A stretch of 64,000 bases of DNA from Nocardia brasiliensis NBRC 14402 (GTDB lineage Bacteria; Actinomycetota; Actinomycetes; Mycobacteriales; Mycobacteriaceae): contig NZ_BAFT02000061.1 of NCBI RefSeq assembly GCF_000308475.2, forward strand, positions 30,508 through 94,507, written 5' to 3'. A program made the position numbers and the translations under genes. How positions within the stretch are numbered: position 1 is the stretch's first letter; every line of letters begins with the position of its first letter. Below the pieces are notes generated by a model. That model saw nothing but the letters and a program-made list of their open reading frames with translations, was not told the origin of the DNA and made no database searches. This document shows positions 41,501 through 47,327 of the stretch, in pieces.

Positions 41501-44500
41501 TTGCCTCCGGCCTCGGTCGCGCGGGCGAGCACCACCGCCTGCACCACCGACGGATGCTGTGCCAGAACGGCTTCCACCTCACCGGGTTCGACGCGGAACC
41601 CGCGGATCTTCACCTGATCGTCGGCCCGGCCCACGAACTCCAGCACGCCCGCGGCGGTCCAGCGCACGACGTCGCCGGTGCGGTACAAGCGCCCACCGGC
41701 GGGATCGAACGGGTCGGCGACGAACCTCCCCGCCGTCAGCCCCGCTCGGCGCTGGTAGCCGCGCGCCAATTGCGCACCGGCCACATACAATTCACCGGGC
41801 ACGCCCAGCGGTACCGGGTTCAACCACGAATCGAGCACGTACACCCGGGTATTGGGCACCGGCCGCCCGATCGGGACCGCGCCGATCGCGTCCGGTTCGG
41901 CGTCGTGGTCGGTCACGCACGCCGTGGTCTCGGTGGGTCCGTAGCCGTTCACGATCTGCAAACCGGCAGCGTATGCAGTCGCCTTGCGCACCACACCCGC
42001 GGTCAGCTCCGCGCCGCCGGCGATGATCCGGCGCAACGACCGCAACGGGTTGGCGGGCAACGACGCCACGTGTTCCAGCAGTGCGGCGAGCAGCGGCGGC
42101 GTCGCGAACATTTTCGTCACCGAGCCGGTCGCGATGAGCCGGCTCAGCGCCGCCGGATCCGAGCGCTCGGCACCGGCCAGCACGAGGGTCGCGCCGCCGC
42201 ACAGCGCGGGCCAGATCTCATAGGTGGAGGCGTCGAACGCGACCGAGGAGTGCACCAGCACCCGCTCCCCGGGCTCGATCGACCACGCCTGGGCCACTAG
42301 GTGAACTACGTTGCGGTGCGTGATGCCGACGCCTTTCGGCACGCCGGTGGAACCGGAGGTGTAGATCACGTACGCCAGATTCTGCGGGTCCGGCAACCGC
42401 TCGACGACCGTGCCCGGGGTCCACTCACTGTCCAGACAGAGTTGTGGCGTTGCAGTATTGGGCAGCAGCCGCGCGGTCGCGGTATCGGTCAGCACGACGA
42501 CGGGTGCGGCGTCGGCGAGCACGAACCGCAGCCGATCCGCGGGGTACGCCGGATCGATCGGCAAGTAGCCGCCGCCCGCTTTCAGCACGCCGAGCAGCGC
42601 CACGATCAGCTCCGCCGTCCTCGGCAGGGCCACGGCGACCACGGCGTCCGGCCCGACGCCCTGCGCGACCAGGAGCTGCGCGAGCCGGTCGGCCCGCGCG
42701 TCGAGTTCGCGGTAGGACAGCTCGGCGTCGGCGCAGACGATCGCGATCTCGTCGGGCGTGCGGGCGACTTGCGCCTCGAACAGTCCGGCCACCGTGGTCT
42801 CCGGGACCTCGGCGTGGCCACCGTTCCACCGGCGCACCATCGCCTCCCGTTCGCCGGGTTCGAGCACGTCGAGACGGCCGACGGGCCGGTCCGGGTCGGC
42901 CGTCACCTGGCGCAGCACACGCAGCAGCCGGGCCACCATCGTCTCGACGGTGGCCCGGTCGAACAGTTCGGTCGCGTATTCGACCAGGCCGCTCCACAGC
43001 TGACCGGCGGGTGCGTCGGCGATGTTGAAGAACAGATCGAAGCGCGCGACGCCCAGCGACACGTCGTAGGGCGCGAACTCGGTGCCGTGCAGCTCGAACG
43101 TCGGCACTGTGTTGTTCTGGAACGCCAGCGACACCTGGAACAGCGGATGATGCGCGGCCGAGCGCACCGGATTCAGCAGCTCCACCAGCAATTCGAACGG
43201 AATGTCCTGATTCTCGTAGGCGGCAAGGGCTTTCGCCCGAACCTGGGCGACGATCTCCGCGAACGACGCGGCGGGCGTGACGGCGGTCCGCAGCACCCAG
43301 GTGTTCACGAAGAAGCCGACCAGATCGGCCAGCGCCTCGTCGGTGCGTCCGGCGATCGGCGAGCCGATCGGAATATCCTCGCCCGCACCGAGTTCGAACA
43401 GCAAGACCGCCAAGGCCGACTGCAACACCATCGAAACGGTCGCGCCCGCACGTGCCGCCGCGCGTTCCACCGCGGCGCGCGTCGCGGGGTCGATGCCGAA
43501 CGCCACCACGTCGCCGCGATATCCGGCGACCCGCGGCCGGGGCCGGTCCGTCGGCAGCCGCAGCTGTTCGGGCAGCCCGGCGAGTTCATGCCGCCAGTAC
43601 TCGTACTGCTGCGACAGCACGCTCTCCGGATCGGTCTGCGCGCCGAGCAATTCGCGTTGCCACAGCGTGTAATCCGCGTACTGCACCGGCAGCGGCGACC
43701 AGTCCGGCGTTCGGCCGGCGAGGCGGGCGGCGTACGCCGACGCCAGATCACGCAGCAGCGGCGTCATCGACCAACCGTCCCCGGCGATGTGATGCAGCAG
43801 CAGCACGACCACGCAATCGTCGTCGGCACACCGGAACACGCCGGCGCGGACCGGGATCTGCGTGGACAGGTCGAAGCCGTAGCGCACCGCCGCCCGCACC
43901 GCGGCCGCCACCTCGTCCGGGCCCGTGTCGGTGACGACAACGGGCACGTCGGCGGATTCCGCGGCCACGATCTGTTGCGCGGGTACGCCGTCGCGCTCGG
44001 TGAACGTCGTGCGCAGGCTCTCGTGCCGGGCCACCACATCGCGCAGCGCACCGCCCAGTGCCGCCACGTCCACCCCGCGCAACCGCACCGCCAACGGGAT
44101 GTTGAAGGTGGCCGACGGTCCTTCCAAGCGGTGCACGAACCACAGCCGCCGCTGCGCGTACGACAGCGGGAGCACGTCCGGGCGCGGTCGCGGTGCCAAA
44201 GCCGGCCGCGGCCTGGCACCGGCTTCGAGCCGGGCCACCAGCTGGGCCACCGTCGGCGCCTCGAAGATCGCGCGGATCGCGACCTCGACCCCCATCGTCG
44301 TGCGGATCCGGCTGGCCAGCCGCGTGGCCAGCAGCGAGTGCCCGCCCAGTTCGAAGAAGCTGTCATCCGCGCCGACCCGTTCGACGCCGAGCACCTCGGC
44401 GAACAATTCGGCGAGCAGTCGTTCCTGCGCCGTGCCGGGCGCACGGTACTCGGCCGCGGACCTCAGCTCCGGGACCGGCAACGCGGCCCGGTCGAGCTTG

Positions 44501-47325
44501 CCGTTCGCGGTCCGCGGCACCGAGTCCACCACCAGCACCGCCGCGGGCACCAGGAAGTCCGGCAGGCGGGTACCCGCGAAACGGCGCACCTCGGCGCCGT
44601 CGAGTTCCGCGGCGGCCGCACGCTCGGCGACCACGTACCCGATCAGCTGCTTGCCCCGCGATTCGGTGTCCACCGCGACGACCACGGCCTGGGCGACCGA
44701 AGGATGCTGTGTCAGAGCAGCTTCCACCTCAGCGGGTTCGACCCGGAACCCGCGTATCTTCACCTGATCGTCGGCCCGGCCCACGAACTCCAGCACCCCG
44801 GCCGCCGTCCACCGCACCACATCACCGGTGCGGTACAGCCGCCCACCCGCCGGATCGAACGGGTCGGCCACGAACCGCGCCGCCGTCAACCCCGGCCGCC
44901 CGCGATAGCCGCGCGCCAACTGGGCACCGGCCGCATACAATTCGCCGTCCACACCCACGGGCACCGGCAACAGCCGCGAATCCAGCACGTACACCCGGGT
45001 ATTGGCCACCGGCCCGCCGATGGGCACGGTCGCGCCCGCTACGAGATCCGGTGCCGCATAAGACGTCACGTTCACCGTCGCCTCGGTCGGGCCGTAGAGA
45101 TTGTCCACCCGGACCCCGTCGCACACCGTCCGCAGCCCCTCGACCAGCGCCGAAGATACCGTGTCGGCACCGGTGTTCACCTGTGCCAAGGCAGCCAGCG
45201 GCCGATCCGGCAGCGGTTCGGCGTACTCGACCAACGCGGCGAGCAGGACCGGTGTCGCGAACAATTTCGTCACCGAGTGCAGCGCGACCAGGCGCGAGAT
45301 CTCCGCCGGATCCGACCGCTGCTCGGTCGCGACCACCAGGGTCGCTCCGCCGCACAAGGCGGGCCAGATCTCGTAGGTGGACGCGTCGAAGGCGATCGAC
45401 GAATGCACCAGCACCCGATCCGCGGGCCCCGCCGACCACGCCTGGATTACCAGGTTCACCACGTTGCGATGCGTGATTCCCACGCCTTTGGGCACGCCGG
45501 TCGAACCGGACGTGTAGATGACATACGCCAGGTCTTCGGCCGAGGGCTCGCCGACCGGACCGGTGCGGCCCGTGTTCTCGGTGTCGACAGACAAGTGCGG
45601 TATGTCCGTGGACGGCAGCATTTCCGCCGTGCTCGGATCGGTCACCACGACGACCGGCGCGGCGTCGGCGAGCACGAAAGTCAGCCGCTCCGAGGGATAT
45701 CCGGGATCGATCGGCAGATAACCGCCCCCGGCACGCAACACCGCGACCAGCGCGACCAGCAGTTCCACCGACCGCGGCAGGGCCACCGCGACGACGCTGT
45801 CCCGACGCACGCCCCGCGAGATCAGCACGCGCGCCAGCCGATCCGCGCGCGCGCCGAGGTCCCGATAGGACAGCCGGTGCGTACCGCAGATCACTGCGAT
45901 CGCATCCGGAGTGCGCGAGACCTGCGCGTCGAACAGTTCGGTGACAGTGCTGCCGGGCAGCTCGCGACTGGTGTCGTTCCAGCGGCGCAACACCAGTGCG
46001 CGTTCGCCGGTGTCGAGCAGGTCGATCGACCCGACCTGACGATCCGGTGCGGACACAGCCGCCCGGACGAGCCGGGCGTACCGTGCCGTCAGCGCTTCGA
46101 TGGTGGCTCGATCGAACAGGTCGGTGGCGTATTCGACGTGCATGTCCCAGCCGCCGGCCGCGTCGGCGATGGTGAACGTGAGATCGAAACGCGACGTCGT
46201 GGTCGCCAGCGCATAGGGCTCGAAGCCGACCCCGGACAGGGAAAAGGTCGGGGCGGTGTTGTTCTGGACGCTCAGCAGTACCTGGAACAGCGGATGGTGT
46301 GCGGCCGAACGTGCCGGATTGAGCAGCTCGACCAGCAGTTCGAACGGCAGATCCTGATTCTCGTAGGCGGCCAGCGCCTTCGCCTTCACCTGACCGACGA
46401 GGTCGGCGAAGGTGTTCGCCTGCGACACCTGAGCGCGCAGCACCCAGGTGTTGACGAAGAATCCGACCAGCTCGGTCAGCGCGTCGTCGGTGCGGCCCGC
46501 GATCGGCGCGCCGATCGGAATATCCTCGCCCGCACCGAGTTTGGCCAGCAGCACCGCCAGGGCCGACTGCCACACCATCGAGACCGTGGCCCCCGCCGTC
46601 GCGGCGAAACGCTCCACCTCGGCGCGCGATTCGGCGTCGATCCCGTACACCAGCACCTCGCCGCGATGGCTCGCCACCCGCGGCCGGGGCCGGTCCGTCG
46701 GCAGCGCCAATTGTTCGGGCACGCCGGCCAATTCCTGCCGCCAGTACGCGAACTGCTGGGACAGCACGCTGTCCGGGTCGGTCGCCGAGCCGAGCAATTC
46801 CTGTTGCCACAGCGTGTAATCCACGTATTGCACCGGCAGCGGCTCCCAGTCCGGCGCCGTGCCCTGCCGTCGTGCCGCGTACGCCTCGGACAGGTCGCGC
46901 AGCAGCGGTGTCATCGACCAGCCGTCGCCGGCGATGTGATGGATCAGCAACACCACCACGCAGGCGTCCTCGGCATAGCGGAACACGTCGGCGCGGACCG
47001 GGATCTCCGACGCCAGATCGAATTCGTGCCGCACCGCCGCCGTCACGGCGGCATCGAGTTCGGCGGCGGCCACCTCGGTGACCGTCACCGGCACCGCCAC
47101 CCGGTCCACGTCGAGCACCCGCTGCCCGGGCACGCCGTCCGCCTCGACGAAGACCGTGCGCAGGCTCTCGTGCCTGCCGACCACGTCACCGACCGCGGCC
47201 GCGAAGGCCCGCGCATCGAACGGGCCGGTCAACCGGACCGTCAGCGGCATGTTGTAGGTGGCGGACGGGCCCTCCAGACGATGGATGAACCACAAACGCC
47301 GCTGCGCGTACGACAACGGAATCAT
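26584..47325 (-). CDS. non-ribosomal peptide synthetase, modules 5-9, with terminal thioesterase
   Basis: 6913 aa, second of two NRPS genes. Order by visible motifs: C5-A5-T5 (Ser997); C6-A6-T6 (Ser2046, LGGDSIRSIQ type)-E6; C7-A7-T7 (Ser3604)-E7; C8-A8-T8 (Ser5152); C9-A9-nMT9-T9 (Ser6626)-TE with GWSYGG, Ser6755. C7 and C8 follow epimerase domains and have the TSMQSGLLFH and HHVLLDGWS motifs of D-accepting (DCL) condensation domains. C5, C6 and C9 have HHIAGDGWS (LCL). Codes read by eye: A5 DAYFNGLVN, A6 DAYFIGGAC, A7 DAYFNGLVD, A8 DAYFWGGTF (valine-like), A9 DAYFNGLVD. nMT9 has LEIGVGSGLL near residue 6197. The ATG overlaps the upstream stop (TGATG), with GAGGTGG as ribosome site. TE would release, probably cyclise, the nonapeptide. 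Confidence 0.95.
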   Translation of the reverse strand: MIPLSYAQRRLWFIHRLEGPSATYNMPLTVRLTGPFDARAFAAAVGDVVGRHESLRTVFVEADGVPGQRVLDVDRVAVPVTVTEVAAAELDAAVTAAVRHEFDLASEIPVRADVFRYAEDACVVVLLIHHIAGDGWSMTPLLRDLSEAYAARRQGTAPDWEPLPVQYVDYTLWQQELLGSATDPDSVLSQQFAYWRQELAGVPEQLALPTDRPRPRVASHRGEVLVYGIDAESRAEVERFAATAGATVSMVWQSALAVLLAKLGAGEDIPIGAPIAGRTDDALTELVGFFVNTWVLRAQVSQANTFADLVGQVKAKALAAYENQDLPFELLVELLNPARSAAHHPLFQVLLSVQNNTAPTFSLSGVGFEPYALATTTSRFDLTFTIADAAGGWDMHVEYATDLFDRATIEALTARYARLVRAAVSAPDRQVGSIDLLDTGERALVLRRWNDTSRELPGSTVTELFDAQVSRTPDAIAVICGTHRLSYRDLGARADRLARVLISRGVRRDSVVAVALPRSVELLVALVAVLRAGGGYLPIDPGYPSERLTFVLADAAPVVVVTDPSTAEMLPSTDIPHLSVDTENTGRTGPVGEPSAEDLAYVIYTSGSTGVPKGVGITHRNVVNLVIQAWSAGPADRVLVHSSIAFDASTYEIWPALCGGATLVVATEQRSDPAEISRLVALHSVTKLFATPVLLAALVEYAEPLPDRPLAALAQVNTGADTVSSALVEGLRTVCDGVRVDNLYGPTEATVNVTSYAAPDLVAGATVPIGGPVANTRVYVLDSRLLPVPVGVDGELYAAGAQLARGYRGRPGLTAARFVADPFDPAGGRLYRTGDVVRWTAAGVLEFVGRADDQVKIRGFRVEPAEVEAALTQHPSVAQAVVVAVDTESRGKQLIGYVVAERAAAAELDGAEVRRFAGTRLPDFLVPAAVLVVDSVPRTANGKLDRAALPVPELRSAAEYRAPGTAQERLLAELFAEVLGVERVGADDSFFELGGHSLLATRLASRIRTTMGVEVAIRAIFEAPTVAQLVARLEAGARPRPALAPRPRPDVLPLSYAQRRLWFVHRLEGPSATFNIPLAVRLRGVDVAALGGALRDVVARHESLRTTFTERDGVPAQQIVAAESADVPVVVTDTGPDEVAAAVRAAVRYGFDLSTQIPVRAGVFRCADDDCVVVLLLHHIAGDGWSMTPLLRDLASAYAARLAGRTPDWSPLPVQYADYTLWQRELLGAQTDPESVLSQQYEYWRHELAGLPEQLRLPTDRPRPRVAGYRGDVVAFGIDPATRAAVERAAARAGATVSMVLQSALAVLLFELGAGEDIPIGSPIAGRTDEALADLVGFFVNTWVLRTAVTPAASFAEIVAQVRAKALAAYENQDIPFELLVELLNPVRSAAHHPLFQVSLAFQNNTVPTFELHGTEFAPYDVSLGVARFDLFFNIADAPAGQLWSGLVEYATELFDRATVETMVARLLRVLRQVTADPDRPVGRLDVLEPGEREAMVRRWNGGHAEVPETTVAGLFEAQVARTPDEIAIVCADAELSYRELDARADRLAQLLVAQGVGPDAVVAVALPRTAELIVALLGVLKAGGGYLPIDPAYPADRLRFVLADAAPVVVLTDTATARLLPNTATPQLCLDSEWTPGTVVERLPDPQNLAYVIYTSGSTGVPKGVGITHRNVVHLVAQAWSIEPGERVLVHSSVAFDASTYEIWPALCGGATLVLAGAERSDPAALSRLIATGSVTKMFATPPLLAALLEHVASLPANPLRSLRRIIAGGAELTAGVVRKATAYAAGLQIVNGYGPTETTACVTDHDAEPDAIGAVPIGRPVPNTRVYVLDSWLNPVPLGVPGELYVAGAQLARGYQRRAGLTAGRFVADPFDPAGGRLYRTGDVVRWTAAGVLEFVGRADDQVKIRGFRVEPGEVEAVLAQHPSVVQAVVLARATEAGGNQLVGYVVASGAEHELDGAEVRGFVAARLPEFMVPAVVTVLDALPLTANGKLDRAALPDPEFVSSARYQAPRTTQEQVLAAVFAEVLGVDKVGVDDSFFELGGDSIRSIQVVSRARERGVQISPREVFEYRTAAGLAAVAAERGVGGTMPAELPGGGVGWMPLLPVARFIRELGSGFDSFTQSLMLELPPGIDRAGLLATLGAVLDRHDVLRARLVDDERGAGLEVAPVGAVDVRSLLHRVDVTDQDAEEYAAVLAAQVEAAVARLAPAAGVLVQFVWFDAGPARPGRLSVVAHHLAIDGVSWRILLPDLAAAWAQVATGAVPVLPMAGTSLRRWAHGLAEAATGSRWTGQLPWWRAVLERPDPVLGARPLDPAVDVMATVEQVRVELPATVTESLLTALPAAFHGGTEDGLVAALTVAVHHWRHSRGRCAEHAGDVCDDSVLLRLEGHGREEDTVPGAELSSTVGWFTSVFPVRLRAGVTEWDQLCAGGPAAGAVVKAVKEQLRAVPDKGIGFGLLRYLDPASAEVLRQYSTGQIGFNYLGRLASGDLLPDRRPGAGWTPSQESAAATAAPHPAMPALAALDVTVMVVDAPEGPVLQAVFAAPTGVLRRQETAELAELWRRAAVGVARCATGPDAGGLTPSDLPLVALDQTEIEVLEAQYPHLVDVWPTTSMQSGLLFHRAFADSGFDAYHMQVVFELAGQVDPARMRAAGQALLDRHPNLRAGYVEGVRREPVQVVVDAVELPWRAVDLRELDESARAATLQRLLIADRNTHFDMARPPLLRWTLVQLTDERAELLFSTHHVLLDGWSLPLLIRELLHLYASDGAADALPQAPDYRHFLTWLAQRDMPAGVQVWADELDGLAEPTLLAGPGGDVGAAEVEQVAVPLDAATAAALPRRAKELAVTVNTVVQTAWGVLLAKTTGRNDVVAGATVSGRPPEIPDVDSMVGLFINTVPVRVRFGPQDSLADLLADVQARQVALLDQQHVGLAEIHRAVGLNVLFDSLIGFESYPVDYTGIGAAADSSGLAITGLRADAPTHYPLTLVAGAAPALQLRLEYRTDLFRRPAVEAMARQLTRIVQQVMSDASVPVGSIDLLGADERELVLRRWNDTALEVSGSTLPELFEAQVARTPDAVAVSCGAVEVSYRELAARADRLAALLIAYGVGPDDVVAVALPRSVDLIVTLLGVLRAGGGYLPIDPAYPSERSAFVLADADPVVLVTDSVTAAELPETSTPRLQLDAPAATARATGRTGSARAVTPQHLAYVIYTSGSTGVPKGVAITHGNVAHLVAQAWFAGPGERVLVHSSIAFDASTYEIWPALCGGATLVLATGERSDPAEITQVVQHRSVTKMFATPPLLSALADYAKSLPGTPLRSLIQVNTGADTVSSGLVHNLRAGCAGLRVDNLYGPTEATVDVTSFVVPARIDGAAVPIGAPVANSRVYVLDPWLTPVPIGTAGELYVSGAQLARGYRGRAGLTAQRFVADPFGPAGGRLYRTGDLVRWNEAGQLEFAGRIDDQVKIRGFRVEPGEVETVLAQHPSVAQAVVQARAGDRGGKQLIGYVVADRTATNAGELDGGEVRRFAAERLPDYMVPTAVLVLESMPLTASAKVDRRALPEPELSSSAAYRAPRTSQEQLLAEVFAEVLGLDRVGVDDSFFELGGDSIRSIQVVSRARELGVEISPREVFEHRTAAALATVALTRDVAAPVLAELPGGGVGWMPLLPVARFVRELGAGFDSFTQSLLLELPVGIDRAGLVATLTAVLDRHDVLRARLVDDERGAGLEVAPPGAVDVDGVLHRVETAAFAAHPADRAEVIVAQVAAAVGRMLPAAGVMVQFVWFDHGPHRPGLLSFVAHHLVVDGVSWRILLPDLASAWQEVAAGVAPVLPGVGTSMRRWAHGLAAAATRPERVAELSWWRSVLDGPDPALGSRALDPLVDVMSTVEHVEVRMPVQVTETLLTALPAVFHGSVEDGLLAALAAAVTRWRGGRGAEADSVLIRLEGHGRQEDTVAGADLSRTVGWFTSMFPVRLHAEADAWDQLCAGGPAAGTLFKSVKEQLRAVPGKGLGYGMLRYLNPDTAAVLQAFSAGQLSFNYLGRFTSADLLPARLRGAGWTPAVDGERLITPLDPAMSERPAIAVLDVNAMVIDTAAGPVLQAVFAAPAGVLPEHEIRELSELWRDAATGLARHADLGAGGLTPSDLPLVTLAQNEIEALEARYPRLVDVWPLTSMQSGLLFHQVLAGAGFDAYHMQVVFGLAGAVDPERMRAAGQGLLDRYPNLRVGFVTDGHGDSVQAVREGVELPWRVVDLRDTAASARGAALDRLLDEDRRTHFDVTRPPLLRLTLVRMTDERCELILTAHHVLLDGWSLPLLLRDLLHLYGSGGDRTALQQPPAYKEFLKWWHRRDSRAARQAWAEELDGVTEPTLLAGNDGGAGDGVAHVAVPLSAATAAGLNRRATELGVTLNTVVQAGWGMLLAATTGRRDVLTGATVSGRPPAIPGVDAMVGLFINTVAVRVRFGAGDTIADLLRGLQARQVALLDHHHIGLTEIHQVTGLNVLFDTLIGFESYPVDQSGIGAAAGTSGITIADLHPYSPSHYPLTFIVNGGPVLDLHLEYRTDAFERSAVEALAARLVRIFEQVVRDPEMPVVAIDLLGAAERESVLRRWNSAAAAVPEGTIADQFRARVAATPDAVAIVCADTELSYRDLDLRSERLARVLVSTGVCPDGVVAVALPRSAELLVTLLAVLKAGGGYLPIDPAYPSDRLAFILSDAGPTVLVTDHAAAAALPHSETPRLYLDTLDTGQQLDDSDLPTTVRPDNLAYVIYTSGSTGVPKGVAITHRNVLSFAAQPVWQGGAHEAVLLHSSIAFDASTYEIWVPLLGGGRVVVAPPERTDIAALGRMISAHGVTAAFITTRLFELFIDHCPAALGALRQVWAGGEELPARVLARALRVCPETRVVNGYGPTETTTFATCRGFESADGGVDAVVPIGAALANMRAFVLDPWLRPVPIGVTGELYLAGGQLGRGYHGRPGATAAQFVADPFDPAGGRLYRTGDVVRWNSTGELEYVGRVDDQVKVRGFRIEPGEVETALAQHPSVSHAVVIARDTGVGGKQLIGYAVAADPADRLDGAQLREFVAGRLPEYMVPAAVLVLERMPLTANGKLDRAALPVPELWSTVPYRAPGTERERVLSALFGEVLGRDRIGLDDNFFELGGHSLLATRLISRIRVELGVEVPIRAVFDAPTVARLAQRLDPAARVRPALTAGRRPDVVPLSFAQRRLWFIHRLEGPSATYNIPLAVRLRGVDVAALTAAIGDVVARHETLRTVFVETDGVPGQRVLAAADVEVPVQVTEAPPDELDAAVTAAVRFGFDLSTQIPIRVTVLRSGPGEYVLVLLIHHIAGDGWSMTPLLRDLATAYTARVDDRVPGWAPLPVQYVDYTLWQQDLLGAPTDPDSALARQFDYWRAELDGLPEQLRLPTDRPRPRVASYRGDMVVFEIDTEIRSGVQRLAARAGATVSMVLQSALAVLLFELGAGEDIPIGAPIAGRTDAALADLIGFFVNTWVLRARVAPAASFTELVAAIRAKALAAYENQDAPFELLVEMLNPVRSAAQHPLFQVSLAFQNNALPTLEFAGVEFEPYHASTATARFDLFFNIADTPAGQPWGAFIEYATDLFDHATVEAIATRFVRVLRQVVANPGAPVGSIDVLGEEERGLVVHAWNDTAVALEPDLTLAELFRRRVAATPDAVAVIAAGTELSYRELDVRAKKLARVLASYGVGPDSVVAVALPRSADLIVALLAVVQAGGGYLPIDPGYPADRLAFILADAEPVVVLTDAATAAVLPQTTTPRVELDSSTASGAEHTDRFAPPRPQNLAYVIYTSGSTGVPKGVGITHRNVVNLVAQAWSTGPADRVLAHSSIAFDASTYEIWPALCGGAALVVASAQRSDPAELTRLIQTRAVTKMFATPPLLSALAEYAESLPDNAFQSLRQVNTGADSLSTGLVEALRSNCGISRIDNLYGPTEATVDVTSYVVPGAVSGATVPIGAPVANTRVYVLDSWLSPVPVGVAGELYVAGAQLARGYLGRSGLTAARFVADPFDPADGRLYRTGDVVRWTAAGVLEFAGRADDQVKIRGFRVEPGEVETVLAQHPSVAQAVVLARETGTGGKQLVGYVVADKAGPVVGEDELVGQWRRVYDDLYSGVTGGAEAVAEPGDEPARADELASDFGGWNSSYTGAPIPLAQMREWRAATVDRIRELGPRRVLEIGVGSGLLMSQLAPECAEYWATDLSAETIGKLRGQLARVDAGWAANVFLSARPADDPAGLPECHFDTVVLNSVVQYFPSQAYLSKVLEQVLRVLAPGGAIFVGDVRNFALLTEFTTAVQLVRHGGADAAAVRDRVRRDIAAEQELLLAPEYFTALGRECGFDAVDIELKRGHSVNELNRYRYDVVLWKAPAQPLSVADLPKAGYRDHDWLCALLRNGHSDGLRITGIPHAGLIGEVAAAELIRGGQSVPDEPESVSTAVGFEGTLDRAARPDTGLLPEELHVLGTALGYTTAVTWSATPGHMDAVFLDAETRGGRPLAGVYESPANSAACANNPQAGLLAAAVRRWAADRLPEFMVPAGVLVLDALPLTANGKLDRGALPDPELLSASDYRAPRTEREQTVAELFAEILGVGRVGIDDDFFALGGHSLLATRLTSRIRATLGVEVPVRVVFDAPTVAQLVPRLDEGASAGTDFDPVLLLKSSGGQQPLWCLHPGGGLGWFYQQLGGHLPDRPVYAIQSRGLDGGPVAESFEAMVADYIDQILALQHEGPYYLLGWSYGGIVAHALACELTRRGSEVGFLGIMDSKPPVASDDDPDISEEQAMAGIREWAADRFGEQLESPVIQRLVAQATKVLINNSTLLDGFTSPCFDGDLTVFAAAIDEAGNRTADAATEFERAWRPHVSGRIEVREVDCAHGDFDRPENMHRVGRMLDELL
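28691..28810 (-). repeat. 120-bp identical tract, copy in nMT9
   Basis: These 120 bases are identical, as far as I can read, to 53194-53313 in the third-module methyltransferase domain. They cover the SAM-binding loop and the QMREW segment. The methyltransferase domain of module 4 differs clearly over the same stretch, so this is not simple selection on protein sequence. Confidence 0.8.
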
Positions 47326-47327
47326 CA
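47323..47327 (-). other. TGATG stop-start overlap joining the two NRPS genes
   Basis: The stop codon of the 5084 aa NRPS (47327-47325) and the start of the 6913 aa NRPS (47325-47323) share one base. GAGGTGG, inside the last codons of the first gene, serves as ribosome site. This gives coupled translation and near-equal amounts of the two proteins. Confidence 0.85.
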